Of a stretch of DNA of 64,000 nucleotides, positions 42,260-51,290 are shown one piece after another (position 1 is the first letter of the stretch; each line of letters begins with the position of its first letter). Source of the stretch: VGWF01 sp964423465 (GTDB taxonomy: Bacteria; Verrucomicrobiota; Kiritimatiellia; PWTM01); assembly GCA_964423465.1 (NCBI GenBank), contig CAYRFK010000002.1:10265-74264 (forward strand), given 5' to 3'. Under the pieces are notes generated by a model that searched no databases, was not told where the DNA came from, and saw only the letters and a program-made list of their open reading frames with translations. Made by a program: the position numbers and the translations under genes.

Positions 42260-43459
42260 ATGTCGCAACGGGAATTCAAGGGAGAGCCGCCGGACAGCCC
42301 CACCTCGGTGGGCTGGACCCGCGTGAAGTCCGCCCGCCTGGCGGACGCCGCCTCGCCATTCCCGCTGGAATCGGGCGGCACGCTGGCCGAGGTGGACGTC
42401 GAATACGAGACCTATGGCCGCCTGAACCGTGCCCGCGACAATGCGATCCTGATCCTGCACGCCCTGTCCGGCGATGCCCATGTGGCCGGGTGGGACCGGG
42501 ATGCGGAGCGGATGGGCCGTCCATGGCGCGCACGCCGGCCGGGATGGTGGGATGCGATGATCGGCCCGGGCAAACCTCTCGACACGCGCCGCTGGTTTTT
42601 CGTCTGTTCGAACACGCTCGGCAGCTGCTACGGCACGACCGGCCCCGCCACGATCGATCCCGCGACCGGCACGCCCTACGGGCTGCGGTTCCCGATCGTC
42701 ACCATCGGCGACTGGGTCCGGCTGCAGGCCCGGCTCGTCGACCATCTCGGCATCCGGCGGCTCCACGCCGTGATCGGCGGATCCCTCGGCGGCCAGCAGG
42801 CGATCGAGTGGGCGCTGGCCTTCCCGGACCGCGTGGCGAACTGCGTCGTCCTCGCCTCCGCCGCGCGCCTCTCGGCGCAGGGGCTCGCGTTCAACGCCGT
42901 CGGCCGGCGCGCCATCCTCAACGATCCGAACTTCCGCAACGGCGACTACTACGGCGGCGGGGCCCGGCCGACCGGGGGGCTCGCGGCGGCGCGCATGATG
43001 GCGCACATCACGTACCTCTCCGAAGAGGGCATGCACCGCAAGTTCGGCCGGCGCCTGAAGGAACCCGGCAAGCGGTCCGTCGGCTTCGGCATCGAGTTCG
43101 AGGTGGAAAGCTATCTCGACCACCAGGGCAAGTCGTTCGTCGAGCGGTTCGACGCGAACAGCTACCTCTACATCACGCGCGCGATGGACCTCTACGACGC
43201 CGCGCAGCAGTGGGGCGGCGGCGACCTCATCGAGGCCTGCCGGCGCGTCACGGCGCGCCCGATGATCGTATCGTTCTCCTCGGACTGGCTCTACGCGCCG
43301 GAACAGAGCCGCGATCTCGCGATCGCACTCTGCCGCTCCGGCCGGTCGGCGACCTACGTCGACGTGCCGTCCTATCACGGCCATGATTCGTTCCTGGTCC
43401 AGGTCAACGAGGTCGGCCGTCTGCTGCGGGGCTTCCTCGACCCCGGAGGCCCGGCATGA
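42260..43459 (+). CDS. metX: Homoserine O-acetyltransferase
   Basis: A 399-residue alpha/beta-hydrolase-fold enzyme that activates homoserine for methionine synthesis. The catalytic triad is visible: S175 in GGSLGGQQAIEW, D342 in FSSDWLYAP and H375 in YHGHDSFL. The ALSGDAHVAG segment (68-77) forms the oxyanion region, and GPGKPLDTRRWFFVCSNTLG is typical. Whether acetyl-CoA or succinyl-CoA is used cannot be settled by eye. It overlaps metW by ATGA (43456-43459), the standard metXW pairing. Confidence 0.96.
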   Translation: MSQREFKGEPPDSPTSVGWTRVKSARLADAASPFPLESGGTLAEVDVEYETYGRLNRARDNAILILHALSGDAHVAGWDRDAERMGRPWRARRPGWWDAMIGPGKPLDTRRWFFVCSNTLGSCYGTTGPATIDPATGTPYGLRFPIVTIGDWVRLQARLVDHLGIRRLHAVIGGSLGGQQAIEWALAFPDRVANCVVLASAARLSAQGLAFNAVGRRAILNDPNFRNGDYYGGGARPTGGLAAARMMAHITYLSEEGMHRKFGRRLKEPGKRSVGFGIEFEVESYLDHQGKSFVERFDANSYLYITRAMDLYDAAQQWGGGDLIEACRRVTARPMIVSFSSDWLYAPEQSRDLAIALCRSGRSATYVDVPSYHGHDSFLVQVNEVGRLLRGFLDPGGPA

Positions 43460-44217
43460 AGCGCCGCGCATGCACGATGGTCCGCGGGGCTCCGGCCGGC
43501 GGACGCTGCCCTCCCTGCGAGGCGGCCACCGCCATCCTGCAGCGCCTCGACGCCTCCCTCGGCACCGGCGGCCGTGACCTTCTGGCCGAGTATCACCGGC
43601 GGCTCAGTCGCCCCGCCCGCGCGGCCCCGGAGGGCCGGTGGCAGGACGATCTCATCGTCCGCGGGATCCGCCGCGGCGCCTCGGTTCTTGATCTCGGCTG
43701 CGGCGGGGGCGATCTGCTCGCCCGCCTGATCCGCCGCAAGGCCGTCCGCGGCCAGGGCGTCGAACTCGACCCGCCCGCCGTGATGCGCTGCGTCGAGCGG
43801 GGCGTCCCGGTGTTCCAGGCGGATCTCGACCGCGGCCTCGCCGGCTTCCCGGACCAGTCGTTCGATGTCGTCGTGCTCGAGGAGACGCTGCAGACGCTGC
43901 ACCGTCCGCGCGAGGTGCTCCGCGAGATGCTGCGCGTCGGCCGGCTCGGCATCGTGTCCTTCCCGAATTTCGCGTGGTGGCGCATCCGGATGTCCCTGTT
44001 GATCGAGGGCCGCATGCCCGAGACCGACCGCCTGCCGCACCGCTGGTACGACACGCCGAACATCCATCTCTTCACGATGCAGGACTTCCTCGACCTCGTC
44101 GCGCAGGAACAGGTGACGGTCGTCCGCGCCTTCGCCTACGACGACGGCCGCGCCCGCCCCCTGAAGCCCGACGACAGCCTCAACGCCGAAGAGGCGCTCT
44201 TCTTCCTGTCCCGCTGA
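43456..44217 (+). CDS. metW: Methionine biosynthesis protein MetW
   Basis: A 253-residue SAM-methyltransferase-fold protein. SVLDLGCGGGDLLARLI (about 76-92) is motif I, and FDVVVLEETLQTLHRPREVL (about 133-152) follows. FPNFAWWRIRMSLL and PHRWYDTPNIHLFTMQDF are MetW signatures. MetW works with MetX in methionine synthesis in many bacteria. The N-terminus has about 55 extra residues with two cysteines (GGRCPPCEAA) compared with typical MetW, which starts near the YDLIAEWI-like region. The ATGA overlap with metX supports the chosen start. Confidence 0.94.
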   Translation: MKRRACTMVRGAPAGGRCPPCEAATAILQRLDASLGTGGRDLLAEYHRRLSRPARAAPEGRWQDDLIVRGIRRGASVLDLGCGGGDLLARLIRRKAVRGQGVELDPPAVMRCVERGVPVFQADLDRGLAGFPDQSFDVVVLEETLQTLHRPREVLREMLRVGRLGIVSFPNFAWWRIRMSLLIEGRMPETDRLPHRWYDTPNIHLFTMQDFLDLVAQEQVTVVRAFAYDDGRARPLKPDDSLNAEEALFFLSR

Positions 44218-44295
44218 CCGGCCCAGCGCCGGTGGCGGCCCCCGTTGTCCACCGGAAGGCCGAAGCGGCTCGCGCGCAACGGGAAATCGGATAGA

Positions 44296-45552
44296 ATGGC
44301 GGCGGCCGTGACAGATACGATGATCATTCAGGCGGCGGTGCTGGTCGCCTTGCTTGCGGTCTCCGGGTTTTGCTCGGGGAGCGAAGCCGTCTTCTTCTCC
44401 CTCGATGCGCTGCGGCTGCGGCGGATCGCGCAGGCGCACCCGGCGCTCGGCCGCAGCCTGCACGCCCTGCTCGGACAGCCGACCCGGCTGCTGTCGACGA
44501 TCCTGATCCTCAACACGCTGGTCAACGTCGTCGCCTCGGCGCTTTTCTTCGAGATTATGAACGACCTGACGCCGCGCTACGCGGAGAAGATCAGCATCGT
44601 GGCCATGACGGTGCTGCTCCTCATCTTCGGGGAGTTCGGCCCCAAGCAGCTCGCCTTGCAGTACACCGCCCGGTTCGCCGGATGGTTCACCCGGCCCATG
44701 CAGGGCGCGGTCTGGATCATGACGCCCTTCCGCTGGGCGCTGGAGCGCGTGACGCGCGCCCTCCAGCCGTTCTTCCGGCCGCGCGGCGGATCGCTCAGCG
44801 GCGACGAGTTCCGCACCGTCGTCGACATCAGCGGCCAGGAGGGAATCATCGACGCGGAGGAACTGTCGCTGATCAAGGCGGTCGTCGGACTCGAATCCAT
44901 GGTCGTGGCCGACATCATGACCCCGCGCGTCGACCTGCGCGGCGTGGACCTGAACGACGCGGCGGCCGACCCGGTCCGCATCGCGCGGACCGCGCGCCGC
45001 CAGTTCCTTCCCCTCTTCCGCGACACGCCCGATTCCGTCGAAGGCTTCCTTGATGTCCGCCGGTTCCTTCTCGATCCGGCGCATTCGCTGGATGCGGCGC
45101 GGGTCACGCCCTATTTCGTGCCGTCGAGCATGCGGCTCAACCGGCTTCTGGCGCAGTTTCAGAAGGACCGGCGGCGCGTCGCCGTCGTGGTCGACGAATT
45201 CGGCGGCACGTCCGGCGTCGTCACGCGGGGCGACATCCTCGAGCGCATCACCGGCGAGATCTACCACGAGTTGAGCCGGCCGCGCCCGGTGTTCCAGGAG
45301 GCCGGGCCCAGCCGGTGGCTGGTCGACGCGGGCTTCAGTCTCGAGGATCTGAACCGCAAGCTGGACATCCGGCTCGAGGCGGACGGCGCGGAGCGGCTCG
45401 CGGGATGGCTCTCCGTGCATGCCGGCCACATCCCGGAGCCGAACGAGATCATCGAGGCGCAGGGCTGCCGCGTGACGGTGCTCAAGACCGACCAGCGGCG
45501 CGTCACCCTCGCGCACATCGAGAAACTGGACCCCGGGGAGGACGACGCATGA
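44296..45552 (+). CDS. CNNM/HlyC-CorC-type membrane protein with CBS and CorC domains
   Basis: A 418-residue membrane protein. The N-terminal DUF21/CNNM domain (about 10-190) has three to four helices and the motif FCSGSEAVFFSLDALRLRRI. A CBS pair follows (VVADIMTPRVDLRGVDL, VAVVVDEFGGTSGVVTRGDI, about 210-335), then a C-terminal CorC/HlyC domain (about 345-415). Family members are linked to magnesium or cobalt efflux and stress tolerance. Translation probably starts at ATG 44296 or a few codons later. It overlaps its paralogue by ATGA. Confidence 0.9.
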   Translation: MAAAVTDTMIIQAAVLVALLAVSGFCSGSEAVFFSLDALRLRRIAQAHPALGRSLHALLGQPTRLLSTILILNTLVNVVASALFFEIMNDLTPRYAEKISIVAMTVLLLIFGEFGPKQLALQYTARFAGWFTRPMQGAVWIMTPFRWALERVTRALQPFFRPRGGSLSGDEFRTVVDISGQEGIIDAEELSLIKAVVGLESMVVADIMTPRVDLRGVDLNDAAADPVRIARTARRQFLPLFRDTPDSVEGFLDVRRFLLDPAHSLDAARVTPYFVPSSMRLNRLLAQFQKDRRRVAVVVDEFGGTSGVVTRGDILERITGEIYHELSRPRPVFQEAGPSRWLVDAGFSLEDLNRKLDIRLEADGAERLAGWLSVHAGHIPEPNEIIEAQGCRVTVLKTDQRRVTLAHIEKLDPGEDDA

Positions 45553-46696
45553 GCCTCGGCGCCCAGCTTGTCCTGATCCTTTTCTGCGTGGCGGGCAGCG
45601 CCTTCTTCGCGGGCCTGGAGACCGGCGTCATCGCGGTCAACCGGCTCCGCCTGCGGCATCTTGTCCAGCACCGCGTCCCGGGCGCGCGCATCCTCGAGGA
45701 CTTCCTCCGGCGCCCCGACATCCTGCTCGGGACAACACTGATCGGCACGAATCTCTGCCACGTCGCAGTCGCGGTCCTGGCGGCCAGCATGGCCGAGCAC
45801 TGGGGTGTTCCCGGCGCCGCGGCTATCGCCGGGGTGCTGGCGACCATCGTCCTGCTCATCTTCGGTGAGTACATCCCCAAGGCATGGTTCCAGGGTTTCC
45901 CGTCCCACCGGACACTGCCGTTCGCACGGTCGCTGTGGATCGCGTCGTGGATCCTGCTCCCGCTGCGCTGGAGCCTCGCGGAGTTCGTGCGACTGGTGTT
46001 CGGCCGCCACCTGCACGCGCCGGAGAACCAGCCGCTGATCACGCGCGAGGAATTCCTCCACCTGACGCGCGAGGGCGGCGAGACCGGAGCCCTGTCGCCC
46101 GTCGAAACCCGGATGATCAAGGGCGTCATCCAGATGAGCGGCACGCGCTGCCGCGACATCATGATCCCGCGCGACCAGATCGCACAGATCGAGCGCTCGA
46201 CGCCCGTCGAGGGCATCCTCGATCTCGCCCGCCGCGAGGAACTCTCCCGCTTCCCCGTCTGGGACCCCGCCGCACGCAAGTTCGTCGGCATCGTCAACGT
46301 CTTCGACGTCCTCGCCGACGAGTCGCCGGCCGGCAAGACCGCCGAGTCCTACATGCGCAACCCGCAGTTCGTCGCGGAACACACGCTGGCCGACCACGTC
46401 ATGCCGCGGATGCGCGTCACGCGCCAGCCCCTGATCCTGGCGACCGACCCGAAGGGCGAGGTGACCGGCGTCGTCACGCTGGACGACGTCCTCTCCGTCA
46501 TCGTCGGCTCCGACACCCCCACCCCCGCCAAGACNNNNNNNNNNNNNNNNNNNNNNNNNNNNNNNNNNNNNNNNNNNNNNNNNNNNNNNNNNNNNNNNNN
46601 NNNNNNNNNNNNNNNNNNNNNNNNNNNNNNNNNNTGGACGACGTCCTCTCCGTCATCGTCGGCTCCGACACCCCCACCCCCGCCAAGACTCCGTGA
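45549..46696 (+). CDS. Second CNNM/CBS membrane protein, interrupted by assembly gap
   Basis: A paralogue of the preceding gene without the CorC domain. DUF21/CNNM helices occupy about 1-140 (AFFAGLETGVIAVNRLRLRH), and a CBS pair about 190-325 (CRDIMIPRDQIAQIERSTP, GEVTGVVTLDDVLSVIVGSD). The raw sequence is broken by 100 N after 46534. The 55 bases before the gap (46480-46534) are repeated exactly after it (46635-46689), so the contig ends overlap. Collapsing the duplication restores a continuous frame of 330 residues ending SDTPTPAKTP at the TGA at 46694-46696. It starts with ATGA overlap. Confidence 0.88.
46480..46689. other. Scaffold gap flanked by a 55-bp exact duplication
   Basis: 100 N (46535-46634) lie between identical 55-base sequences. 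This is best read as two overlapping contig ends joined with a default gap, not as missing DNA. Confidence 0.9.
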
Positions 46697-47018
46697 CCCC
46701 CCCGGCGACGGGCGCGGTTCGGAGGTTCGCAGGTTTCCAGGGGTGTGCGTTGCGCCCCCGCCCCTTGGCCCGTTGCGGGGACCGGAGCGGGGGGTAGAGG
46801 AAGCTGCCGCGGCCGTTCCAGAAGTTCCAACCCTTGGAAGACGATGATGCTACGGCTTCCAATCCTTGGACCCCGCGCTGTCGTCTCGGTCCCCGTCCCG
46901 GCCGTTGGGGACTCGTGTTAGCGATATCGGGCTTCTCGCCCTACGTCAGGGGTGTGCGGACTGGCGAGCCGTCAGCGGGTCGCCAGTACGCACCACCCCA
47001 TGGCTGGGCCTTCTAAAT
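46697..47018. other. Gene-free stretch after CBS gene
   Basis: Contains a short octamer array at 46728-46750 (GGTTCGGA, GGTTCGCA, GGTTTCCA). Nothing else is recognisable; composition shifts to lower GC toward the right end. CCATGGCTGGG at 46998-47008 is one of a pair of direct repeats (other copy 47641-47651). Confidence 0.5.
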
Positions 47019-47552
47019 CTACAAACCGAGAAGTCCTTGCTCATGTGTGTGACTCATGCTTGGGACTTGGAAATCTGCCGCGCTTGTGTGATCTGGCGGC
47101 AACTGGGGAGCATGCCAGAATCGGAGCTCTCGTGCTCTGCAATACGTCTCCCGGTCTCCCTCCAGCAATGGGCTACCATGATCCCGCAGTCCCCGCGCGA
47201 ACCTCGCCAGAATGGCTCGCATCTTCACAAATTCGCGCGCGCACGAGTACGGCACATCGCGGTGGCATCTAAGGTATCCAGCCGGATCCATTACCGCAAG
47301 GAATAGGCCGAAGTCGATTCGTTCGGAAGTCTGATCCGGCAAGACTCCTGGGGCGCCCAGCCGTCCCACGCGCGCATATACCTCGCCATCGTAGCCAGCA
47401 TGGCCGATCTCAAAGAAGACTGATGCGGATTCGTACCGCACACATGCCATATCTGACGAAGCGCATTCGAATCCATGCGCAGCCATGATGGGGTCCATCT
47501 CGCCGTGGGCGAGAACCTCGAATGACGTTGGCTTATCCGAGTCGATGGTCAT
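47019..47552 (-). CDS. Hypothetical protein in lower-GC island
   Basis: A 177-residue protein from the ATG at 47552 (an ATG 11 codons earlier is possible). It has no signal peptide or membrane segment. The sequence is mixed alpha/beta with ordinary composition (SFEVLAHGEMDPIMAAHGFE, CVRYESASVFFEIGHAGYDG, VYARVGRLGAP), unlike a chance frame. The style, a short acidic protein with many aromatics, resembles immunity-like or orphan proteins of polymorphic toxin systems, but I do not recognise a family and no toxin is adjacent. The local DNA is visibly less GC-rich than its surroundings, consistent with recent gain. It is flanked by 11-bp direct repeats at 46998 and 47641. Confidence 0.6.
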   Translation of the reverse strand: MTIDSDKPTSFEVLAHGEMDPIMAAHGFECASSDMACVRYESASVFFEIGHAGYDGEVYARVGRLGAPGVLPDQTSERIDFGLFLAVMDPAGYLRCHRDVPYSCAREFVKMRAILARFARGLRDHGSPLLEGDRETYCRARELRFWHAPQLPPDHTSAADFQVPSMSHTHEQGLLGL

Positions 47553-48057
47553 GTTATGCGTGGCCCAACATCTAATGAGCCTCAAAACGATTGTCTTTGG
47601 ACGGTTGGAATCATGTGCTATGCCTCATGCTTTGTGCAGACCATGGCTGGGTTTCGTGCGTGATGTGAGGGAAAGCGATCTATTCTTGAAATGGTGATAT
47701 GCCTCAAGGGGGTTCGGGACTGGCGGCACGGAGCGTGGGCGGGCCGGTAGGTCCGGACGAGGGCATCTACATGCTGTGGAAGGCCGGGGGCACGGAAGAG
47801 ACGATCGCCTGAAGCGAACGGTTCCGCGGAATCCCGCGGGATCCGCGGCCCGAAAGCGCTGTGTCCCCTCCCTCACGCGCAACCCTTCCTTTCCAACCTC
47901 CGTCCGCGGCCTCCCGGGCGCGCGGAATTTCCTCGTCGGGCGGAGGGTACGACGGTGCGGAACGGGCCGTCAAACGGGAAGTCGGACGGGACGGCGGTCG
48001 GAAGGAGGGAGGACGCCTGAAAGAAGAGGAGCGGGGGCGGGGCAGTCCGTGGTTCGC

Positions 48058-48127
48058 AGGTTCGGAGGTTGGCAGGTTCGCAGACTCAACATCCAACACC
48101 CAATATCCAACAACCAACATCCAACGC
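48058..48127 (+). repeat. Octamer array followed by heptamer array
   Basis: First GGTTCGGA, GGTTGGCA, GGTTCGCA units (period 8). From about 48086 come six 7-bp units: AACATCC, AACACCC, AATATCC, AACAACC, AACATCC, AACGCTG. Two different families with different periods sit side by side. Confidence 0.8.
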
Positions 48128-48185
48128 TGAAGGGGAAGCACGAAGCACTGAAGCGCGGCAAACCCGGAGACGGACGGGCCGTCCG

Positions 48186-48285
48186 GGTAGCGCCACGGCT
48201 ACGACGTGGCGCACAGGGGGCGTTGGCGCAGGCGGAAGCAGTTGGCAACCGGCCCGGCGCTGTAGGTCGTAGCCCTACGGCTACC
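48186..48285 (-). repeat. REPIN-like element, inverted copy
   Basis: Two 20-bp REP sequences in opposite orientation: GGTAGCGCCACGGCTACGAC at 48186-48205 and, reverse-complemented, GGTAGCCGTAGGGCTACGAC at 48266-48285, 60 bases apart. Spacer and REPs match the units at 52.8-53.0 kb in reverse orientation. Confidence 0.85.
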
Positions 48286-48585
48286 CGGCGGAAAGGGGGG
48301 GCAGGTTCGCAGGTTTCGGAGATTGGAGGGGCGAGCTATGCGAGCCCGGACCTTGTGCATCATGGAGAGCTGTCGATGCGGCCTCGCGTAGCTCGGCCCT
48401 CCATCAGCGGTCCGTATTCGGTTGTCATCCTCCGATTCGGTGCGGCGGAGATTGGGATTACGATCAGGAGGGGGCCGGCACTCGACACCGGACACTCGAC
48501 ACGCGAGCCGGGGGAAAGCACGGCAACGTCACCCGCGTCCGCGTTCCCTCTTCGTCGATCCAGTCCGCATGTGCGGGAATTGCGT

Positions 48586-48613
48586 TTGCCTGCGGCGCAA
48601 GGCCCGCTAGGAT
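48586..48613 (+). promoter_or_regulatory. Possible fhs promoter
   Basis: TTGCCT (48586-48591), a 16-base spacer and TAGGAT (48608-48613), ending 24 bases before the fhs start codon. Reasonable but unproven. Confidence 0.4.
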
Positions 48614-48637
48614 GCGCGCACCCGGAGGGCCGCGTGC

Positions 48638-50389
48638 ATGAGGACGGACCTGCAGATTGCGCGATCCGCGAAGCTGAAGCCGATCGACCGCCTGGCCCGC
48701 GCGTGGGGCATCCGCGCCGCGGAGCTGGAGCCGTGCGGCCGGTACAAGGCCAAGGTCCGGCTGGAAATCCTGAACCGGCTGCGCGGCAGGCCGGACGGCC
48801 GTCTCGTTGTCGTCACCGCCGTCACCCCCACCCCGCTCGGCGAGGGCAAGACCGTCACCACCATCGGCCTGTCGATGGGCCTCGCGCGGATTGGCCGGAG
48901 CGTGTTCACCTGCCTCCGCCAGCCCAGCATGGGCCCGGTCTTCGGCATCAAGGGCGGCGCCGCGGGCGGCGGCTTCTCACAGGTCGTGCCGATGGAGGAC
49001 TTCAACCTCCACCTCACCGGCGACATCCATGCCATCGCCGCCGCACACAACCTCGGCGCCGCCGCGCTGGACAGCCGCCTCTACCACGAGGAGCACCTCG
49101 GTCCCGACGTCTTCGCGCAGCGCACCGGCCTGCGCCCGCTCGGGATCGACCCGGCGGCGATCGAGTGGCGCCGCGTGGTCGACGTCAACGACCGCGCGCT
49201 TCGCGAGATCGAGATCGGCCTGCCCGCGCCCGGCGCCGCGGCCAACGACAACGGCGTCCCGCGCCGCACCGGCTTCGACATCGCCGTGGCCTCGGAATTG
49301 ATGGCGATCCTCGCCCTCGCGAAGGATCTGCAGGATCTCCGCCGCCGCATCGGCCGGATCGTCATGGCCCGCGACCGGTCCGGGCGGCCCGTGACGGCGG
49401 AGGACGTCGGCGTCGCCGGCGCGATGACCGTCGTATTGCGCGACGCGATCCGTCCGACGCTGATGCAGACGATGGAAGGCACGCCGTGCTTCGTCCACGC
49501 CGGCCCCTTCGCCAACATCGCCCACGGCAACTCGTCGGTGATTGCGGACCGCATGGCGCTCAAGCTCGCGGACTACGTCGTCACCGAGGCCGGCTTCGGC
49601 GCCGACATGGGCTTCGAGAAGTTCTGCAATATCAAGACGCGCACCTCCGGTCTCAAGCCCGCCGCGGCGGTGATCGTCACCACCCTGCGCGCACTGAAGA
49701 TGCACTCCGGCCGCTACAAGGTCTCGCCCGGGCGGCCGCTCGACGCGGGCCTCGTGGAACCCAACGGCGAGGCGCTCGACGCGGGCTTCTGCAACCTCGA
49801 ACGCCACCTCGGCATCGTCGCCCTGCACGGGCTGCCGGCCGTGGTGGCGGTCAACCGCTTCCCGACGGACGACCCCGGCGAGTTGGAGCACGTCAGCAAG
49901 CGGGCCCGTGCCGCCGGCGCCTTCGACGCCGTGGTGAGCGACGTTCATGCCCGCGGCGGCCGCGGCGGCGAGGCCCTCGCCCGTGCGGTGGTGCGCGCGT
50001 GCGACACGCCGGCCCGGTTCCGGTTCCGCTACCCCGCGACGGCGTCCCTGCGTGCGAAGATCGAGACGATCGCGAAGACCGTCTACCGCGCCGCATCGGT
50101 CGACTTCAGTCCGCGCGCGGCCGGACAGCTCGACCGGCTCGAGGCCGAGGGCCGCGGGCGGCTTCCGGTCTGCATGGCCAAGACGCACCTGTCGCTCTCC
50201 CACGACGCCTCGCTCAAGGGCGCACCGGAGGGCTTCATCTTCCCCGTGCGCGAGGTCCGCCTCTCCGCCGGCGCCGGCTTCGTCTACGTCCTCGCCGGCA
50301 CCATCAGCACCATGCCCGGCTTCGGCTCGAAACCCGGTTACCTGAAACTCGACATCGACCGCCACGGCGAGATCGTCGGCCTGTCGTAG
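48638..50389 (+). CDS. fhs: Formate-tetrahydrofolate ligase
   Basis: A 583-residue enzyme that joins formate to tetrahydrofolate with ATP, giving 10-formyl-THF. The P-loop is TPTPLGEGKTVTTIG (about 64-78). QPSMGPVFGIKGGAAGGG, EDFNLHLTGDIHAIAAAHNL and VVTEAGFGADMGFEKFCNIK are strong family signatures. Length is slightly above the usual 555-560. In an anaerobe it may serve one-carbon assimilation. Formate could come from GRE-linked fermentation, but nothing here shows a full Wood-Ljungdahl pathway. No folD or metF is adjacent. Confidence 0.97.
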   Translation: MRTDLQIARSAKLKPIDRLARAWGIRAAELEPCGRYKAKVRLEILNRLRGRPDGRLVVVTAVTPTPLGEGKTVTTIGLSMGLARIGRSVFTCLRQPSMGPVFGIKGGAAGGGFSQVVPMEDFNLHLTGDIHAIAAAHNLGAAALDSRLYHEEHLGPDVFAQRTGLRPLGIDPAAIEWRRVVDVNDRALREIEIGLPAPGAAANDNGVPRRTGFDIAVASELMAILALAKDLQDLRRRIGRIVMARDRSGRPVTAEDVGVAGAMTVVLRDAIRPTLMQTMEGTPCFVHAGPFANIAHGNSSVIADRMALKLADYVVTEAGFGADMGFEKFCNIKTRTSGLKPAAAVIVTTLRALKMHSGRYKVSPGRPLDAGLVEPNGEALDAGFCNLERHLGIVALHGLPAVVAVNRFPTDDPGELEHVSKRARAAGAFDAVVSDVHARGGRGGEALARAVVRACDTPARFRFRYPATASLRAKIETIAKTVYRAASVDFSPRAAGQLDRLEAEGRGRLPVCMAKTHLSLSHDASLKGAPEGFIFPVREVRLSAGAGFVYVLAGTISTMPGFGSKPGYLKLDIDRHGEIVGLS

Positions 50390-50443
50390 ACGCCGGAGGG
50401 CGCACACGGAGACGCGGAGGCGCCTCGAAACGAAGAAGAGGAC

Positions 50444-50470
50444 AACACAAAGACGCAAAGGGCGCAAAGA
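50444..50470 (+). repeat. Single arm of CGCAAAG repeat
   Basis: AACACAAAGACGCAAAGG... matches the left arm at 23265-23291 with two mismatches. No opposing arm follows, so it is a half-element after fhs. Confidence 0.75.
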
Positions 50471-50496
50471 GGGCAACGTCCGCACACGGGCGCATC

Positions 50497-50527
50497 TTGA
50501 CAGCATGATTATTGAGCATCATGATGT
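50497..50527 (+). promoter_or_regulatory. Toxin-antitoxin promoter with palindromic operator
   Basis: A consensus TTGACA (50497-50502), 17 bases, then CATGAT (50520-50525). The perfect palindrome CATCATGATG (50518-50527) overlaps the -10, where an antitoxin could bind for autorepression. The predicted start of transcription falls at or next to the ATG at 50532, so the mRNA may be leaderless. Confidence 0.55.
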
Positions 50528-50531
50528 ATAC

Positions 50532-50801
50532 ATGAGAACGACGGTGACACTGGACGGCGACGTGGAGCGGCTTCTTCACGAGGCGATGCACGCGAACCGG
50601 CGGACCTTCAAGGAAACCCTGAACGATGCGCTGCGAACCGCCCTTGGGACTCGGCCGGCCGCCGCGACGCGCCGGTTCAGGGTGCGGGCGAGGCCCATGG
50701 GGCTGCGGCCGGGCATCGACCCGGCCCGCCTCAACCAACTGCTGGACGACGTGGATGTGGACGCGGCGGCGGACGTCATGCGTTCCCACGAGCGATCATG
50801 A
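50532..50801 (+). CDS. VapB-like antitoxin
   Basis: An 89-residue protein. The N-terminus (MRTTVTLDGDVERLLHEAMH, RRTFKETLNDALRTAL) fits a ribbon-helix-helix DNA-binding domain. The C-terminal half (PARLNQLLDDVDVDAAADVM) is acidic, as expected for a toxin-binding tail. The ATG at 50532 matches the predicted transcript start; an in-frame start nine codons earlier lies inside the promoter. Its stop overlaps the toxin start (ATGA, 50798-50801). Confidence 0.85.
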   Translation: MRTTVTLDGDVERLLHEAMHANRRTFKETLNDALRTALGTRPAAATRRFRVRARPMGLRPGIDPARLNQLLDDVDVDAAADVMRSHERS

Positions 50802-51256
50802 TCGTTCCCGACGTCAACCTCCTGATCTACGCCTATGATGAGGCCTCTCCCTTTCATTCGGCCGCTGCGGCCTGGTGGGAGGGCTGCCTCTCGGGAAACG
50901 AGGCCGTCGGAGTGCCCCACGTGGTCCTGTTCGGATTCATCCGGCTCGCCACGCATCCTCGTATCATGGAAGAGCCGCTGCGCGTTCAAGAGGCGACCGA
51001 GATCGTGCGATCGTGGATCCAACAACCCGTGACCCGAATCCTGATCCCCGGTGTCGACCATCCGGCCCGGGTCTTGTCGTTTCTGGAGAAGGCCGGGGTC
51101 GCCGGCAACCTGACAACCGATGCACAGATTGCCGCGCATGCCCAGGAACACGGCGCCGTCGTTCACACCTGTGATGCGGATTTCGCGCGCTTCGAAGGCT
51201 TGCGCTGGCTCAATCCGATTTCGGGCGGAGCGGGTCGGGGTCGGACGCGACGATAG
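50798..51256 (+). CDS. vapC: VapC-like PIN-domain toxin
   Basis: A 152-residue PIN-domain ribonuclease. The conserved acidic residues are D5 (MIVPDVNLLIYAYD), a central glutamate region (GNEAVGVPH), D108 (NLTTDAQIAAHA) and D126/D128 (TCDADFARF). It fits the Mycobacterium-type VapC subgroup. It should cleave a tRNA or rRNA when free and be held inactive by the upstream antitoxin. The stop lies 34 bases before the next gene, a Tat-exported oxidoreductase that is probably unrelated. Confidence 0.92.
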   Translation: MIVPDVNLLIYAYDEASPFHSAAAAWWEGCLSGNEAVGVPHVVLFGFIRLATHPRIMEEPLRVQEATEIVRSWIQQPVTRILIPGVDHPARVLSFLEKAGVAGNLTTDAQIAAHAQEHGAVVHTCDADFARFEGLRWLNPISGGAGRGRTRR

Positions 51257-51290
51257 GGCGATGAATGCGAATCCACAGAACGGAGGCAGC

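Larger units (their letters stand above)
47553..48637. other. 1.1-kb repeat-rich region without genes
   Basis: No convincing gene. From left to right it holds the right direct repeat (47641-47651), plain GC-rich DNA, period-8 and period-7 arrays (48058-48127), a REPIN copy (48186-48285), another octamer group (48303-48325), a heptamer group at 48481-48504 (CTCGACA, CCGGACA, CTCGACA) and the probable fhs promoter. Confidence 0.6.

Noticed and set aside
47553..47700. Integron attC-like site upstream of the orphan gene (GTTGGGC ten bases before its ATG)
   Set aside because: Only one core box fits; no matching partner box, no proper fold and no attC after the gene.
46697..48637. Insertion sequence or prophage remnant
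   Set aside because: No transposase, integrase or phage-like gene found; only repeats and one orphan gene.
47776..50508. Open frame of 910 codons overlapping fhs
   Set aside because: Its first part is repeat-rich spacer and the rest is an out-of-frame shadow of fhs.
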